Source: Streptomyces sp. TRM68367 (lineage in GTDB: Bacteria > Actinomycetota > Actinomycetes > Streptomycetales > Streptomycetaceae). Taken from it: DNA of 63,587 nt. The stretch is from the NCBI RefSeq assembly GCF_014495685.1, contig NZ_JACTVI010000047.1, positions 1-63,587 on the forward strand, read 5' to 3'. This document shows positions 53,606-62,166 of this stretch, one piece after another. A model generated the notes under the pieces. The model made no database searches. It was not told the origin of the DNA and saw only the letters and a list, made by a program, of their open reading frames with translations. The stretch's first letter is position 1. Each line of letters starts with the position of its first letter. A program made the translations under genes and the position numbers.

Positions 53606-56600
53606 TCAGGTTCCCGGCCCACGGCGCGGTCCCGCGTTGGGGCCGTGGCGTCGGTGGTGGTTCTGTTCGTCCTGGGTGCTGTCGGCCCGGCGTCCGCGTG
53701 CGAGATCGTCCGAGGGCAGGGCCGGTGCCACAGGGGCCAGGCCGCGCCGCGCTCGTTCGGCGTCGCGGTGCGCTCGGACTTCTCCCAGGCGCTGCTGGAT
53801 GCGGGATCGCTGGAAGAGCGTCATCGCCTCGTGCAACTCGGCCCACCGCTGACGCTCGTCGGCCTCATCAGGAGTCTCCCCCAAAGGCTCGACAGAGTCG
53901 ATCTCGTTCAGCAGCCGATAGGCGGCGAGGGCTGCGACGAGTTCTTCCCACTGGTCCTGCTGAGTGCCGTCCTCCGCAGCCGGAGCAGGGATCTGCTCGA
54001 CCCAATCCTCAACAGGTTCTTCACCTTCCAAGACCCGCCGCAGGGCGAGTTCGGCGAAGGCCGCGGCGGCGGCCGATACCGCTTCCCGGTCGTCCGGCTC
54101 GGACACCTGGGCGTCGAGCAGCCGGTAGTGAAGGTTCTCGGCCGTACGGGCTGCGATCCGCATCCCGCCGAGCGGTTCGTCCGGCCGATGCCGAGCGGCG
54201 GCGGACGCACGCGCACGGCGGCCGACCTCGGCGATCCGCTGCTGGAAGATCTCCCAGGCATGTGCGTCACGGGGATCGGACGGCGCTTCACCGATGCCGG
54301 GGACGTCGTCGGCCAGAGCATGGCGGATACGCCACACCTCGGCCACCGCCGCCGTGCGCTCCCACTGCGCGCGTAGTTCTGTTCCCGCAAGGGGTACCGG
54401 GCCGAGGCTCCGCGCCCATGACGGCGGGGACTGAGCCAGGGCCAGTCCCATCTGTTCCAGCCGCTCGGAGAGCACGAAGCGGCGCTCGACGAGGTGCTGA
54501 CGCCAGCCCTCTGGGGTGTCCATGTCCCGTACGGCGGCCGACGGAGCGATCCAGTCGGGCAGGTGACCGCTGTGGTCCGGGGCCGGTACCGGGCGGTGCG
54601 GGAGTTCATCGCGCAGCCGCTGTTCGGCTCGGATCTTGGCGGCGATGAGCTGGGCGCGCTTGAGTCGCTCGAGGGCTGCGTCTTGCCGGTGAAGGTTGGC
54701 GGTGCGCTCGGCACGGGTGGCTTCGAGGGGCTGCGTCGCTGTGTGGCTGGCGCCGGGCCGGGGTTCACGCTGCCAGTCCTCGCGCATGCGTTCGCGTGCG
54801 GGCATGGTCCTGCGTAGGCGCTGTTCGCGCCGCAGGAGGGCGTGCCGTGTGGCGGCGGCGCGCTCGGTGTCGTGGTCGCCTTCGTCCTGCGCGCGGCGGA
54901 TCTGGGCGCGGGTCTGGGCGATGGCCGCGGCGAGTTGGGCGCGGGTGAGATGTCCGTGTGTCCGGTCGGGCCAGGCGGGATGGGGAAGGCCGTCCACGAT
55001 GACGGGCCGGGGCTGGCTGTCGACGGATGCGTCCGCGCGGAGGAGTTCTTCCAGAGCGGCACGGCGGTGGTGCTCGGCGAGGTCCAGAAGGCGTTGCAGC
55101 TGTTCGGCGGTGAGCGTCTTCAGCGGGCGGCTGCCGCCAGGTGCGGCTTCCTTTCGGGCGGCGCGTTCGGCGGCTTGCCGTCCGGCTTCGACGCGGTAGT
55201 CGATGCGCCAGGCCAGCACGGCGGCCGGGTCCTCGGCGTCTACGAAGTCCCGCTCGTCGAAGGCCATTTGGATGAGTCGGCCGAGGTCCCAGCCTTCGTC
55301 CTCGGCGGCGCGCAGGGACCGCTCGGCGACCTCCCAGGCGTCCGCGCTGATGAACATCTCGGCTGCTAGGCCGAGCACACGGCGCAGGAGGTTGTGCAGC
55401 CGCTGACTGGTGGCACGGGCGTAGACGTCGGTGTATTCGGAGATGAGCTGGCCGATGCCGTAGGCGCGTTCCTGCTCGACCTCGATCATCTCCCGGGCCG
55501 AGATGGACGCCTGGCTGTTGTGGGCCACGGTGTCCAGCACGTCGCGCATGTTCTGGGCGTCATCGGTGACGACGTAGAGGTGGTTGGACTGACGGCCGCG
55601 GCTCGCCTCGACGTACGCGGCTTCCCGCGAGGTACGGGCCGTGATCAGGCCGTGGGCGGCCTGAACGGTGATGCCCTGGGCGCGGTGCGTGGTGTAGGCG
55701 TAGCCCAGTTCCGCGTGCCGGCGTAGGTAGCGCGGCGGCAGGACGACCCGGCCGCCGTGGCCGGTGTGGCGGGCGCGGACATTGCCGCGTCGGTCGATCT
55801 GCTCGACTATCCACTGATCGCCGTTCTTCACCCAGTCGTGGCCCCCCAGCAGCGAGAGTTTGCGCTGGTTCCTGCGCGTCACGATGACGTCGCCGACCGC
55901 GGCCTGGAGCTCGTCGCGCAGCCGGGCCGTCCGGTTCGTGTCGAGTCGGCCCGAGGCCAGCTGGAAGGCCTGGGCGCGGAGGTTGAGTTCGCGGACCATC
56001 TCGCCGTCGTCGGTCATCATCAGGGCCTGCACACCGGACTCGACGTCGTGCTGCCACCCGGCGAAGACGGCGTCCAACATCTCCTCACGGGCGCCGCCCA
56101 CGACCCGGCCCTGGTCCAGGTACCAGCTCCAGGCATCGGTCGGATCACCGTCACGCAAGGCCATGGTGGCGTCCGCCTCGCCCTCGGTCTGGAAGCGGTG
56201 GATCTCCTCCAGCTCCACCACGCCGACCTCGCGGGTGAGGAGGCGCAGCACGCCTCCCGACTCGACCGCACCGAGCTGTGCGGGGTCACCGATGAGCCGG
56301 ACCAGGGCGCCGGCGCACTCGGCCTCGGCCACGACGCGGGCGAGGTTCTTCGTGCCCGCCATGCCCGCCTCGTCCACCACGATCACGTCGCCCGGCCGCA
56401 GCGCATACTCCTGCGCGGAGGCCGCGCGGCGCTTCTTGCTGCCCCGCCGAAGGACACGGTGGACGATGCTGCCCTCGGTCAGGCGGTCGCGCTGGGCGAG
56501 CCAGCCTTGGAGCGTGTACGCCGTGGTGCCGAGATCGCCCTCCATGACTTTCGCCGCGCGTGCGGAGGGGGCGAGGGGTATGAGCCGTCCGCCGCCGGCG

Positions 56601-58435
56601 GCCACCGCGTCGCGGACGAGTTCTAGGGCGGTGGTCTTGCCCGCGCCGGCTGGGCCGATGCCGCCGACGACGAGCCGGTCCGCGCAGGCGAAATCCTTGG
56701 CGAGTTGTAGTTGCCCGGCGTCCAGTCTGCGCCCCATGAATCGGTTGGCGACTGCCGCGAACCGGTCGCCGTGGAGGGCGGGATTCACTATGGTGCGGGC
56801 TGCGTTGAGGACTCGGTCCTCGGCGGCCAGGATCTCGCGGGAGGTGTACAGGACCGACTCGCGACGCCGGTAGATACTGCTGCCGTCCGACCGCAGCAGC
56901 GGGGCGAAGGGCCGGTGCAGGTCGGGCGGGGTGATGCTCAGCGAACCCTGCGACAGCACACGCTCGGTGATCCGCTCGGCGAGCCCGCCGGCTGCGGTGC
57001 TGCGGCCCCGGGTGAGGCGTACGACGTGGCGTCGTGCCTCGGCCAGCACGTGCCGCTCACCCCACACGGCCCGCTGGTCGGAGACCACCGCCAGGATCTC
57101 TTCCGCGGCCTGTGCGACGTCGCTCTCGGTGAGATCGACGGTGCCGTTACGGGGTATGGAGGCGCTGGCCTGTGCTGTCCTCAGCAGGGCATCGACACGT
57201 TTCTGCCCGACCGCGGCGATCGATGCCTTGCGCCATCCCGACCGTAGTTGGGCCAGGGAGCGCCCCTTCTTCTTGACTGGCCTGGTCTCCAGCGTCGCCT
57301 GCTGGATGAGGGCCATCCGGGCTGCCGTTCCCGGCTCTTTGCCGTGTGCCTGGCGGTAGGCGCGGAGCAGTTTCTCCAGCCGCTTGCCGATGTCCTTCGT
57401 GCGCTTCGCATGGGGCTTGAGCACTCCGGCGTCGAAGCCCTTGATGCCCATGACCGGGCGCTTGCCCGGGGTGACTTCACGCTCCTCGGCTTCCAGACCG
57501 AGCCGGGCGCAGACCTTCTCGATCACGAGCTGGTTGTAGTACTCGGAAGCGGCAACTCCCATCGCATACAGCAGCTTGCCGTCGATCGAGCGCCACTTGC
57601 CGTCGACCCCGCGGACCTTGTTCGCCACGACCAGGTGATGGTGGAGCAGGGGCTCGCCAAGCCGGTTGTCGTGGTGGCGGAAGAGAGTGGCGACCAGACC
57701 ACCCTGAACCTCTTCCTGGGCGACGCCGTTGATGCCGGTCCGGGTGGCGAGCGCGTGTTCCTCGATCCAGGTGATGGTCTGAAGGACCGCCTCTTCGTCG
57801 CACTCCATCACGATCCGGCACACGTCCTCGTCGCCAGTGCCGAACAGGCCCTTGCCGAAGTCCTCCGGCGCCCGCAGGACCAAGTCGTAGGCGGCCACGG
57901 CCTGTTGCTGTGAACCGGTGTGGGCGCTGATGTAGCGCGCGAGTTCCTCGGCATCCTTGGGTGATCGGCCGAAGTCCGTCCGGTAGGCGACGGCGCCGAC
58001 CTTGGCGCGCAACTTCCTGCGCTCGTCGGCCGTCGCCTCCCGTCCCTTGCGGCTCTCGAAGGCCTCGATCTCGTCCTGGATCTTCGCCGCGAGGGGGCCG
58101 GCGCTCTGGTCGTACCGGTAGAAGCGGCGCCCCAGCCGCGCCCGGCGGGTGGCCTCGGCAGGCGACAGCCCTTCGGCCACTGCCGCCTTGATGATCTTGT
58201 CCGCGTTCGGGTGCAGCCCCTCGCCGTACAGGGCCTCCATCTGCTCCTCGGACACCGGCCCGGCGACGCCGAGTTCCGCGATTCCGCCACCGACCCATAC
58301 GCCGGGCGGATTTCCTTCCGCCGTGTAGTAATCGCCCAGTTCGCGGTCGGGAGAACGGCGTACATCGCCGGTCACGGTCTCGCTCGTGTAATAGCGATAG
58401 CCATCCCCAGCTGAGAGCTTGTGGATGGTCATCAT
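53606..58435 (-). CDS. MobF-family relaxase-helicase (TraA/TrwC-like)
   Basis: The protein has 1,609 residues and starts ATGATG at 58435. The N-terminal relaxase begins MTIHKLSAGDGYRYYTSE (candidate catalytic Tyr13, Tyr15 and Tyr16) and has the metal-binding HHHLVVANKV (His265-267). The SF1 helicase domain shows GPAGAGKT (594-601), VVDEAGM (about 685) and IGDPAQLGAVESGG, with the late motif AYTTHRAQGITVQAAH. The last 500 residues are charged and coiled-coil-rich, longer than in TrwC (about 970 residues). It would nick oriT, stay bound to the 5' end and unwind the strand for transfer. A -10/-35 pair at 58442-58469 predicts a transcript starting at the ATG. Confidence 0.92.
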   Translation of the reverse strand: MMTIHKLSAGDGYRYYTSETVTGDVRRSPDRELGDYYTAEGNPPGVWVGGGIAELGVAGPVSEEQMEALYGEGLHPNADKIIKAAVAEGLSPAEATRRARLGRRFYRYDQSAGPLAAKIQDEIEAFESRKGREATADERRKLRAKVGAVAYRTDFGRSPKDAEELARYISAHTGSQQQAVAAYDLVLRAPEDFGKGLFGTGDEDVCRIVMECDEEAVLQTITWIEEHALATRTGINGVAQEEVQGGLVATLFRHHDNRLGEPLLHHHLVVANKVRGVDGKWRSIDGKLLYAMGVAASEYYNQLVIEKVCARLGLEAEEREVTPGKRPVMGIKGFDAGVLKPHAKRTKDIGKRLEKLLRAYRQAHGKEPGTAARMALIQQATLETRPVKKKGRSLAQLRSGWRKASIAAVGQKRVDALLRTAQASASIPRNGTVDLTESDVAQAAEEILAVVSDQRAVWGERHVLAEARRHVVRLTRGRSTAAGGLAERITERVLSQGSLSITPPDLHRPFAPLLRSDGSSIYRRRESVLYTSREILAAEDRVLNAARTIVNPALHGDRFAAVANRFMGRRLDAGQLQLAKDFACADRLVVGGIGPAGAGKTTALELVRDAVAAGGGRLIPLAPSARAAKVMEGDLGTTAYTLQGWLAQRDRLTEGSIVHRVLRRGSKKRRAASAQEYALRPGDVIVVDEAGMAGTKNLARVVAEAECAGALVRLIGDPAQLGAVESGGVLRLLTREVGVVELEEIHRFQTEGEADATMALRDGDPTDAWSWYLDQGRVVGGAREEMLDAVFAGWQHDVESGVQALMMTDDGEMVRELNLRAQAFQLASGRLDTNRTARLRDELQAAVGDVIVTRRNQRKLSLLGGHDWVKNGDQWIVEQIDRRGNVRARHTGHGGRVVLPPRYLRRHAELGYAYTTHRAQGITVQAAHGLITARTSREAAYVEASRGRQSNHLYVVTDDAQNMRDVLDTVAHNSQASISAREMIEVEQERAYGIGQLISEYTDVYARATSQRLHNLLRRVLGLAAEMFISADAWEVAERSLRAAEDEGWDLGRLIQMAFDERDFVDAEDPAAVLAWRIDYRVEAGRQAAERAARKEAAPGGSRPLKTLTAEQLQRLLDLAEHHRRAALEELLRADASVDSQPRPVIVDGLPHPAWPDRTHGHLTRAQLAAAIAQTRAQIRRAQDEGDHDTERAAATRHALLRREQRLRRTMPARERMREDWQREPRPGASHTATQPLEATRAERTANLHRQDAALERLKRAQLIAAKIRAEQRLRDELPHRPVPAPDHSGHLPDWIAPSAAVRDMDTPEGWRQHLVERRFVLSERLEQMGLALAQSPPSWARSLGPVPLAGTELRAQWERTAAVAEVWRIRHALADDVPGIGEAPSDPRDAHAWEIFQQRIAEVGRRARASAAARHRPDEPLGGMRIAARTAENLHYRLLDAQVSEPDDREAVSAAAAAFAELALRRVLEGEEPVEDWVEQIPAPAAEDGTQQDQWEELVAALAAYRLLNEIDSVEPLGETPDEADERQRWAELHEAMTLFQRSRIQQRLGEVRAHRDAERARRGLAPVAPALPSDDLARGRRADSTQDEQNHHRRHGPNAGPRRGPGT

Positions 58436-58441
58436 GAACTC

Positions 58442-58469
58442 AGATTACCTTGTGTCATTGTGAATGCAA
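58442..58469 (-). promoter_or_regulatory. Relaxase promoter, predicted leaderless
   Basis: On minus, TTGCAT and TAATCT are separated by 16 bp. The expected start of transcription falls at about 58435, the first base of the relaxase ATG. No Shine-Dalgarno precedes that ATG, consistent with leaderless translation, which is common in actinobacteria. Confidence 0.55.
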
Positions 58470-58478
58470 GAGCTTTGA

Positions 58479-58567
58479 CCGTGAAGAAGGGGGGTGCAGG
58501 GAGGGGGAGTTGGCGAGCGAGGAACGAGCCGAGCCAACGATCCGACCTGCACCGTCCTTCTTCACGG
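58479..58567. repeat. Long inverted repeat of the candidate oriT
   Basis: The arms 58479-58500 and 58546-58567 are 22 nt and complementary at 20 positions (CCGTGAAGAAGG...GGTGCAGG). They enclose 45 nt that contain a smaller repeat (GTTGGC 58509-58514, GCCAAC 58533-58538). This is the kind of nested symmetry seen at origins of transfer, and it lies between the relaxase and its divergent accessory genes. Confidence 0.6.
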
Positions 58568-58583
58568 ACCGCGAAGCGCCCCC

Positions 58584-58627
58584 GGTTTTCCGCAGGTCCG
58601 CTCTCCTGAGCGGACCTGCGGAAAACC
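58584..58627. other. Perfect 20 bp hairpin, possible oriT hairpin or terminator
   Basis: The arms 58584-58603 and 58608-58627 are perfectly complementary around a 4-nt loop TCCT. Read as DNA in the relaxase-proximal gap, it may be the hairpin a MobF relaxase recognises next to nic. Alternatively it could be a bidirectional transcription stop. The downstream sequence has a DnaA-box-like TTATCCACA at 58639-58647 and two copies of TGCCTCTG near 58671-58690. Confidence 0.55.
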
Positions 58628-58786
58628 CGTAGTTCGCGTTATCCACAGGCGAGATCAATTGATTCGGATTGCCTCTGAATGCCTCTGGCTGCGTCATTCG
58701 GAGAAGGCCCCTAATTTCCCATGTGGGAAGCGTGGATTCATCGGCCACAATGACCCGGAACCCATCGTTCAGGGGAGGCGAGTTGG

Positions 58787-59299
58787 ATGGCTCAACGGAG
58801 ACCGCGGAAATCGGCGCGGGAGGTTGACGCCCGCGAGCGAGTGCGCGCACGCCGGGCCGCGCACTGGGAGCGAGAGCGGCGGCTGGAGGACCTGGCCACC
58901 GACTACGAACTGGCAGCGCAGGAGATCGAGGACGTCACCACGGAGGCCGAGGAGAAGATCGCCGCGTACGCCGCCCGGCTGCGCGGCCAGGCCGAGACCG
59001 CGAAAGAGGAGCTGCGGGACCGACAGGCCCAGAGCGCCGGTCAGATGCTCCAGATCGACGGCGTCCGTTCCGTCGCCGACCGGCTCGGCGAGTCCGTGGA
59101 AACCGTCCGCAAGCTCGCCGCCGCCGAGTCCGACAGCACGCAGGAGGATCCTGCGCCGGATCACCGCCCCGCACCGGCCACGACTACCGCACGCGAGACA
59201 CCGACCGGCCAGCCTGTTACCGGCCCGGTCGCGCACGCGGGCACGCCGCATGGGCCGACGCCGTCCGAGCCGGCCGAGGAACGCGAGGCCTCGACGTGA
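58787..59299 (+). CDS. Coiled-coil relaxosome accessory candidate
   Basis: The protein has 170 residues. ATG 58787 has AGGGGAGG upstream. Residues 1-30 are very basic (RRPRKSAREVDARERVRARR), suiting DNA contact. Residues 30-85 form a long coiled coil. Residues 85-110 (LQIDGVRSVADRLGESVETVRKLAA) read like a helix-turn-helix. The tail is Pro/Thr-rich. It is divergent from the relaxase across the candidate oriT, the usual place for an oriT-binding accessory protein. The name is inference; no family is recognised. Confidence 0.7.
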   Translation: MAQRRPRKSAREVDARERVRARRAAHWERERRLEDLATDYELAAQEIEDVTTEAEEKIAAYAARLRGQAETAKEELRDRQAQSAGQMLQIDGVRSVADRLGESVETVRKLAAAESDSTQEDPAPDHRPAPATTTARETPTGQPVTGPVAHAGTPHGPTPSEPAEEREAST

Positions 59300-59310
59300 G
59301 AGGGGAAGGG

Positions 59311-59691
59311 ATGACACCCAACGGGATGGCCGAACGGCCGATCGAGGACCTCAACCCCGAGTGGATCGGACTCCTGATGGAGGTGGAGGACGAAGGAGGA
59401 ACGACGATCGGCTTCCGGCTCGGCCGCTACGAGCGGACGACGGTCGACGGCAAACCCATGTGGCGCCTCTTCAGCGACCAACCCGCTTGGAGCGTCACCC
59501 TGTACGCGGGGACCAAGCTCCGCTGTGTACTCCCGGCCCCCACCCCCGGGAGTCAGACCGGCCCCTACCCGCAACAGCCGGTACCGGCCGCCTACCCCGC
59601 ACCGCAGGTGCCCCAGTACCCCGTATCAGCTCCGCCGGGGCCGACTGTTCGAAACCCGCAGTCCTGGGTGAACCAGCCGCCGCGTCAATAG
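59311..59691 (+). CDS. Hypothetical protein with proline-rich tail
   Basis: The protein has 126 residues from ATG 59311 (GGGGAAGGG upstream). A GTG at 59296 overlapping the previous stop is also in frame. The N-terminal 75 residues look like a small beta-rich domain (EWIGLLMEVEDEGGTTIGFRLGRYERTTVDG, WRLFSDQPAW). The last 50 residues are Pro/Gln/Tyr-rich and disordered. It is the second gene of the operon next to the candidate oriT. No function is recognised. Confidence 0.6.
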   Translation: MTPNGMAERPIEDLNPEWIGLLMEVEDEGGTTIGFRLGRYERTTVDGKPMWRLFSDQPAWSVTLYAGTKLRCVLPAPTPGSQTGPYPQQPVPAAYPAPQVPQYPVSAPPGPTVRNPQSWVNQPPRQ

Positions 59692-59722
59692 GCGGCGTCA
59701 GCACAGGCAGCGAACGAACAAA

Positions 59723-59773
59723 GCCGCGGCCCCCGGCACCGACGAAGAGGACGTCGGTGCCGGGGGCCGTGGC
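59723..59773. terminator. Bidirectional hairpin terminator
   Basis: The stem is 22 bp (59723-59744 with 59752-59773, one G-U mismatch position) with a 7-nt loop AAGAGGA. It lies between convergent genes ending at 59691 (+) and 59820 (-). There is no T-run, as is usual for strong GC hairpins in Streptomyces. Confidence 0.75.
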
Positions 59774-59819
59774 TTCGCACTGCGGCTCTGGGCGTGCGTA
59801 CCCCGGGCCGTCTGAGCGA

Positions 59820-60227
59820 TCAGGGAGCTTGGGGAGTCATGCACAGGCAGCGGGTGAGGCGGTCCCAGGGCACGCGGGCATGCCAGTTGACGGTGTTCCC
59901 TTCGGCCAGGGCGTGAAGGTCCTGGGGTGTAATCCACGGGAGGTCTTGGAACGCCAAGAGCGCCACGCTTAGGCCGCCGATCACGTCGTAGCCGAAGGTC
60001 AGTTCGCGGCTGTCCAGTGTGCGCCGGTTCTCCGGGGTGTCCGGCATGACGGCCGGGAAGGTGAACAGGCCACGGACTTGCAGGAACGTGCGCTCCAGGA
60101 ACTCCGGTTGTAGACCCTGGTGCTCGGCGATCTTGGGCAGGATGGCAGCGCGGTCACGGGCTATCTCCTCTTCAACTTCACGGAGGAGCTGCTGGTATTC
60201 GTCGGTCGACATGAGTGGCTTTGGCAT
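59820..60227 (-). CDS. Hypothetical protein, last gene of the 63-60 kb operon
   Basis: The protein has 135 residues. ATG 60227 follows GGAG; an internal ATG lies at codon 6. The N-terminus is helical (STDEYQQLLREVEEEIARDRAAI), then mixed alpha/beta (LDSRELTFGYDVIGGLSVALLAFQ). It has no signal peptide. I recognise no family. It ends just before the bidirectional hairpin. Confidence 0.6.
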   Translation of the reverse strand: MPKPLMSTDEYQQLLREVEEEIARDRAAILPKIAEHQGLQPEFLERTFLQVRGLFTFPAVMPDTPENRRTLDSRELTFGYDVIGGLSVALLAFQDLPWITPQDLHALAEGNTVNWHARVPWDRLTRCLCMTPQAP

Positions 60228-60285
60228 GCCGATTCTCCGTTCGTCGTGGCGGCCCGGGTGCGTGCCCCGGGCCGGCTGTCTCGGG

Positions 60286-60822
60286 TCAGCGGCGGGCGCT
60301 CAGGGCGCCCCGGGGCGTGCGAGGCACGCGGGCAACGGGGGCGGCGGACGGGTGGGTTGCTGGCCCGGCCGGGGCGGCGGGCGCCTGCTCGGGCTCTTTG
60401 TGCACGCTGCGCCGTACAGGGGGATCGTCGTAGCGCTTGAGGATGCGGGCGATAGCAGCAGCCGCGTTGCGGTCCTTGGAGTGCAGGTCGCGCTCCCAGA
60501 ACTCGTATGGCGTGCCGCGCCGTCGCTCGAACTCGCCCATGTACCCGAGGTCTCCCCACTCGGCGCCGTCCGGGTAGTTCGACAGGCACGTCCAGCCGTA
60601 GCCGTTCAGGTTCTCCGGGTGGATCTCGGTGACGACCAGGTGACCCCACGGCGAGTGGTAGACGACGCACGGCACCTGTTCCGCCGGGAGGCGGGATTCA
60701 CGGGGGGCGAGGGAGCGCAGCACGCTCGCGCCGGGGTAGAAGGCGTGGCCGCGCAGAGTGCGCTGCGACTCGAACAGTGGCATGTCGGAGAGGGGGTGGA
60801 ACTTGGGAATGCGCAGTCGCAT
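60286..60822 (-). CDS. Hypothetical protein
   Basis: The protein has 178 residues from ATG 60822 (CGGAG upstream). The much longer open frame to 61140 is Arg/Pro-rich and lacks support. The core is mixed alpha/beta with many aromatics (VVYHSPWGHLVVTEIHPENLNGYGW, GYMGEFERRRGTPYEFWERDL). The C-terminal 40 residues are Ala/Pro-rich and basic. Hairpins separate it from the gene upstream. Its function is unknown. Confidence 0.6.
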   Translation of the reverse strand: MRLRIPKFHPLSDMPLFESQRTLRGHAFYPGASVLRSLAPRESRLPAEQVPCVVYHSPWGHLVVTEIHPENLNGYGWTCLSNYPDGAEWGDLGYMGEFERRRGTPYEFWERDLHSKDRNAAAAIARILKRYDDPPVRRSVHKEPEQAPAAPAGPATHPSAAPVARVPRTPRGALSARR

Positions 60823-60840
60823 GGGATGTGCTCCGTTCGG

Positions 60841-60874
60841 CGCCGGGCCCGGGGCGCGCGGCCCGGGCCCGGCG
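60841..60874 (-). terminator. GC-rich intercistronic hairpin
   Basis: A perfect 13 bp stem (CGCCGGGCCCGGG with its complement) with an 8-nt loop lies just upstream of the gene starting at 60822. It may be an attenuator or mRNA-stability element in the operon. There is no T-run. Confidence 0.5.
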
Positions 60875-60962
60875 GGCATGGTCAGTAGCGAAGGGGGATC
60901 GGGGTGAGGCCGTTGCAGGCGGCCAAGTCCCAGGGCCCCCCCGGGGGCCGCACGGCTGCGGG

Positions 60963-62051
60963 TCAGGCGAGGGACAGACCGGCCGCCGTGAGGGCGCCAG
61001 CCGCGCCTGAGGCGCCGTTGCCGCGCGCGGTGCCGATGATGCGGGGCCGGTCGGTCTCGTCCCACACGTACCAGCGGTCTGCGCCGAGCTGCGGGGTCCA
61101 CACCAGATCCAGAACCCGGGTCGGAGTGGTGGAGCGCCACCGGCTGCGCTCCATCTGCTTGAACTCCAGCCCGGCGACGGCCGGGATCTCCGGCACGGTC
61201 CCGAACCGGCGCTCTATCAGGGCCAGGTGCTCACGGGTGGGGACGATCGCTACGCGGGCGAGGGGGGTGGCGGCGTGCCCGTCGGGCAACATCGGGGCCC
61301 ACGCTGCCCACTGTTCGGCCTCGCTCTCGCGCATGGGGTGGGCCGTCCACTGCTCACCCCGTGCGTAGTTGAACCCGTACTGCATCAGGTGCCATCCGGC
61401 GGCCCGCAGCAGTCCCGCCGTCATCGCGCCGGACGTGAGCGATCCCAGATAGATCCCGTCCGGGTTGTTCTCCCGACCGGCCGCGCCGCGTTCGGTCAGC
61501 GGCTCGCGGTCGACCTCGTTACCGCTCGCGTCGTACAGGCGCAGCGATGCACCGCCCCCGGCGAGCGGGTACGCCAGCCGGATTTCCGCCGTCACCGGCC
61601 GTGCGGTCTCCTCGCTCTTGCGGGTGCGCTCCAACTGCTCAGCCTCGGCTGAGTACACCTGGGGCTGCTCTGCGGCCTGTTCGGTGGTGATCCGCTGCGT
61701 CGCTGTACGACCGCCCCGCGCGTTGTCCGCCGCGCGCTCCCGCTCGGTGGCAACAGCGGCCACCGCCAGGGCGACCGCGCCCGTACGGCTGGTGCTGTGG
61801 CTGCCGCGCTGACGCCGTTCGCCGCCGACTTCGCGCACCATCCAGAACAACATCCCGTGTTCGGACACCTGGAACGCCGCATAGGTGCGCTGGGGGAACC
61901 GTCGCCCGTTGATCGTCTCGCCGGGAAGCGTGAACAGCCATCCGTCAACGCCGTACTCGGTGCCCTCCGGTCGCTTGCCGTTGGTGGGGGTGTAGCGGGT
62001 GTAGAACGGCCGAACGGTCTCCCGAACGATGCTGCGGGCCGTGGTGGTCAT
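60963..62051 (-). CDS. Hypothetical protein
   Basis: The protein has 362 residues. ATG 62051 has GAGGAAGG upstream; the longer frame to 62543 is shadow. Residues 40-75 (EYGVDGWLFTLPGETINGRRFPQRTYAAFQ) and 170-230 (TAEIRLAYPLAGGGASLRLYDASGNEVDREPL) look beta-rich. A charged helical segment lies between them. The C-terminus contains WRSTTPTRVLDLVWTPQLGADRWYVWDE. I recognise no family. It may act after entry of the element (leading-region-like) by operon position, which is speculation. Confidence 0.6.
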   Translation of the reverse strand: MTTTARSIVRETVRPFYTRYTPTNGKRPEGTEYGVDGWLFTLPGETINGRRFPQRTYAAFQVSEHGMLFWMVREVGGERRQRGSHSTSRTGAVALAVAAVATERERAADNARGGRTATQRITTEQAAEQPQVYSAEAEQLERTRKSEETARPVTAEIRLAYPLAGGGASLRLYDASGNEVDREPLTERGAAGRENNPDGIYLGSLTSGAMTAGLLRAAGWHLMQYGFNYARGEQWTAHPMRESEAEQWAAWAPMLPDGHAATPLARVAIVPTREHLALIERRFGTVPEIPAVAGLEFKQMERSRWRSTTPTRVLDLVWTPQLGADRWYVWDETDRPRIIGTARGNGASGAAGALTAAGLSLA

Positions 62052-62123
62052 GGTTGGGACCTTCCTCTCAAACGGGGGTTGCCCGGTCGGCTCCGGGCGG
62101 GTGGTTGAGCCGGGGCGCGGCGG

Positions 62124-62152
62124 CCGTGCCCCGACCGGTGGCCGGGGCACGG
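62124..62152 (-). terminator. Intercistronic hairpin
   Basis: A 10 bp stem (CCGTGCCCCG with its complement) around a 9-nt loop lies between the minus-strand genes at 62167-62784 and 60963-62051. It is a probable attenuator or 3' stabiliser. Confidence 0.45.
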
Positions 62153-62166
62153 TCGCGCGGGGCGGG

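Noticed and set aside
53606..53852. Extra plus-strand gene within the relaxase 3' end
   Set aside because: It is a shadow frame opposite the relaxase C-terminus, with hydrophobic composition arising from complementary codons.
58639..58647. DnaA box as evidence of a replication origin
   Set aside because: A single box without a cluster, an AT-rich region or an initiator gene is not enough to call an origin.
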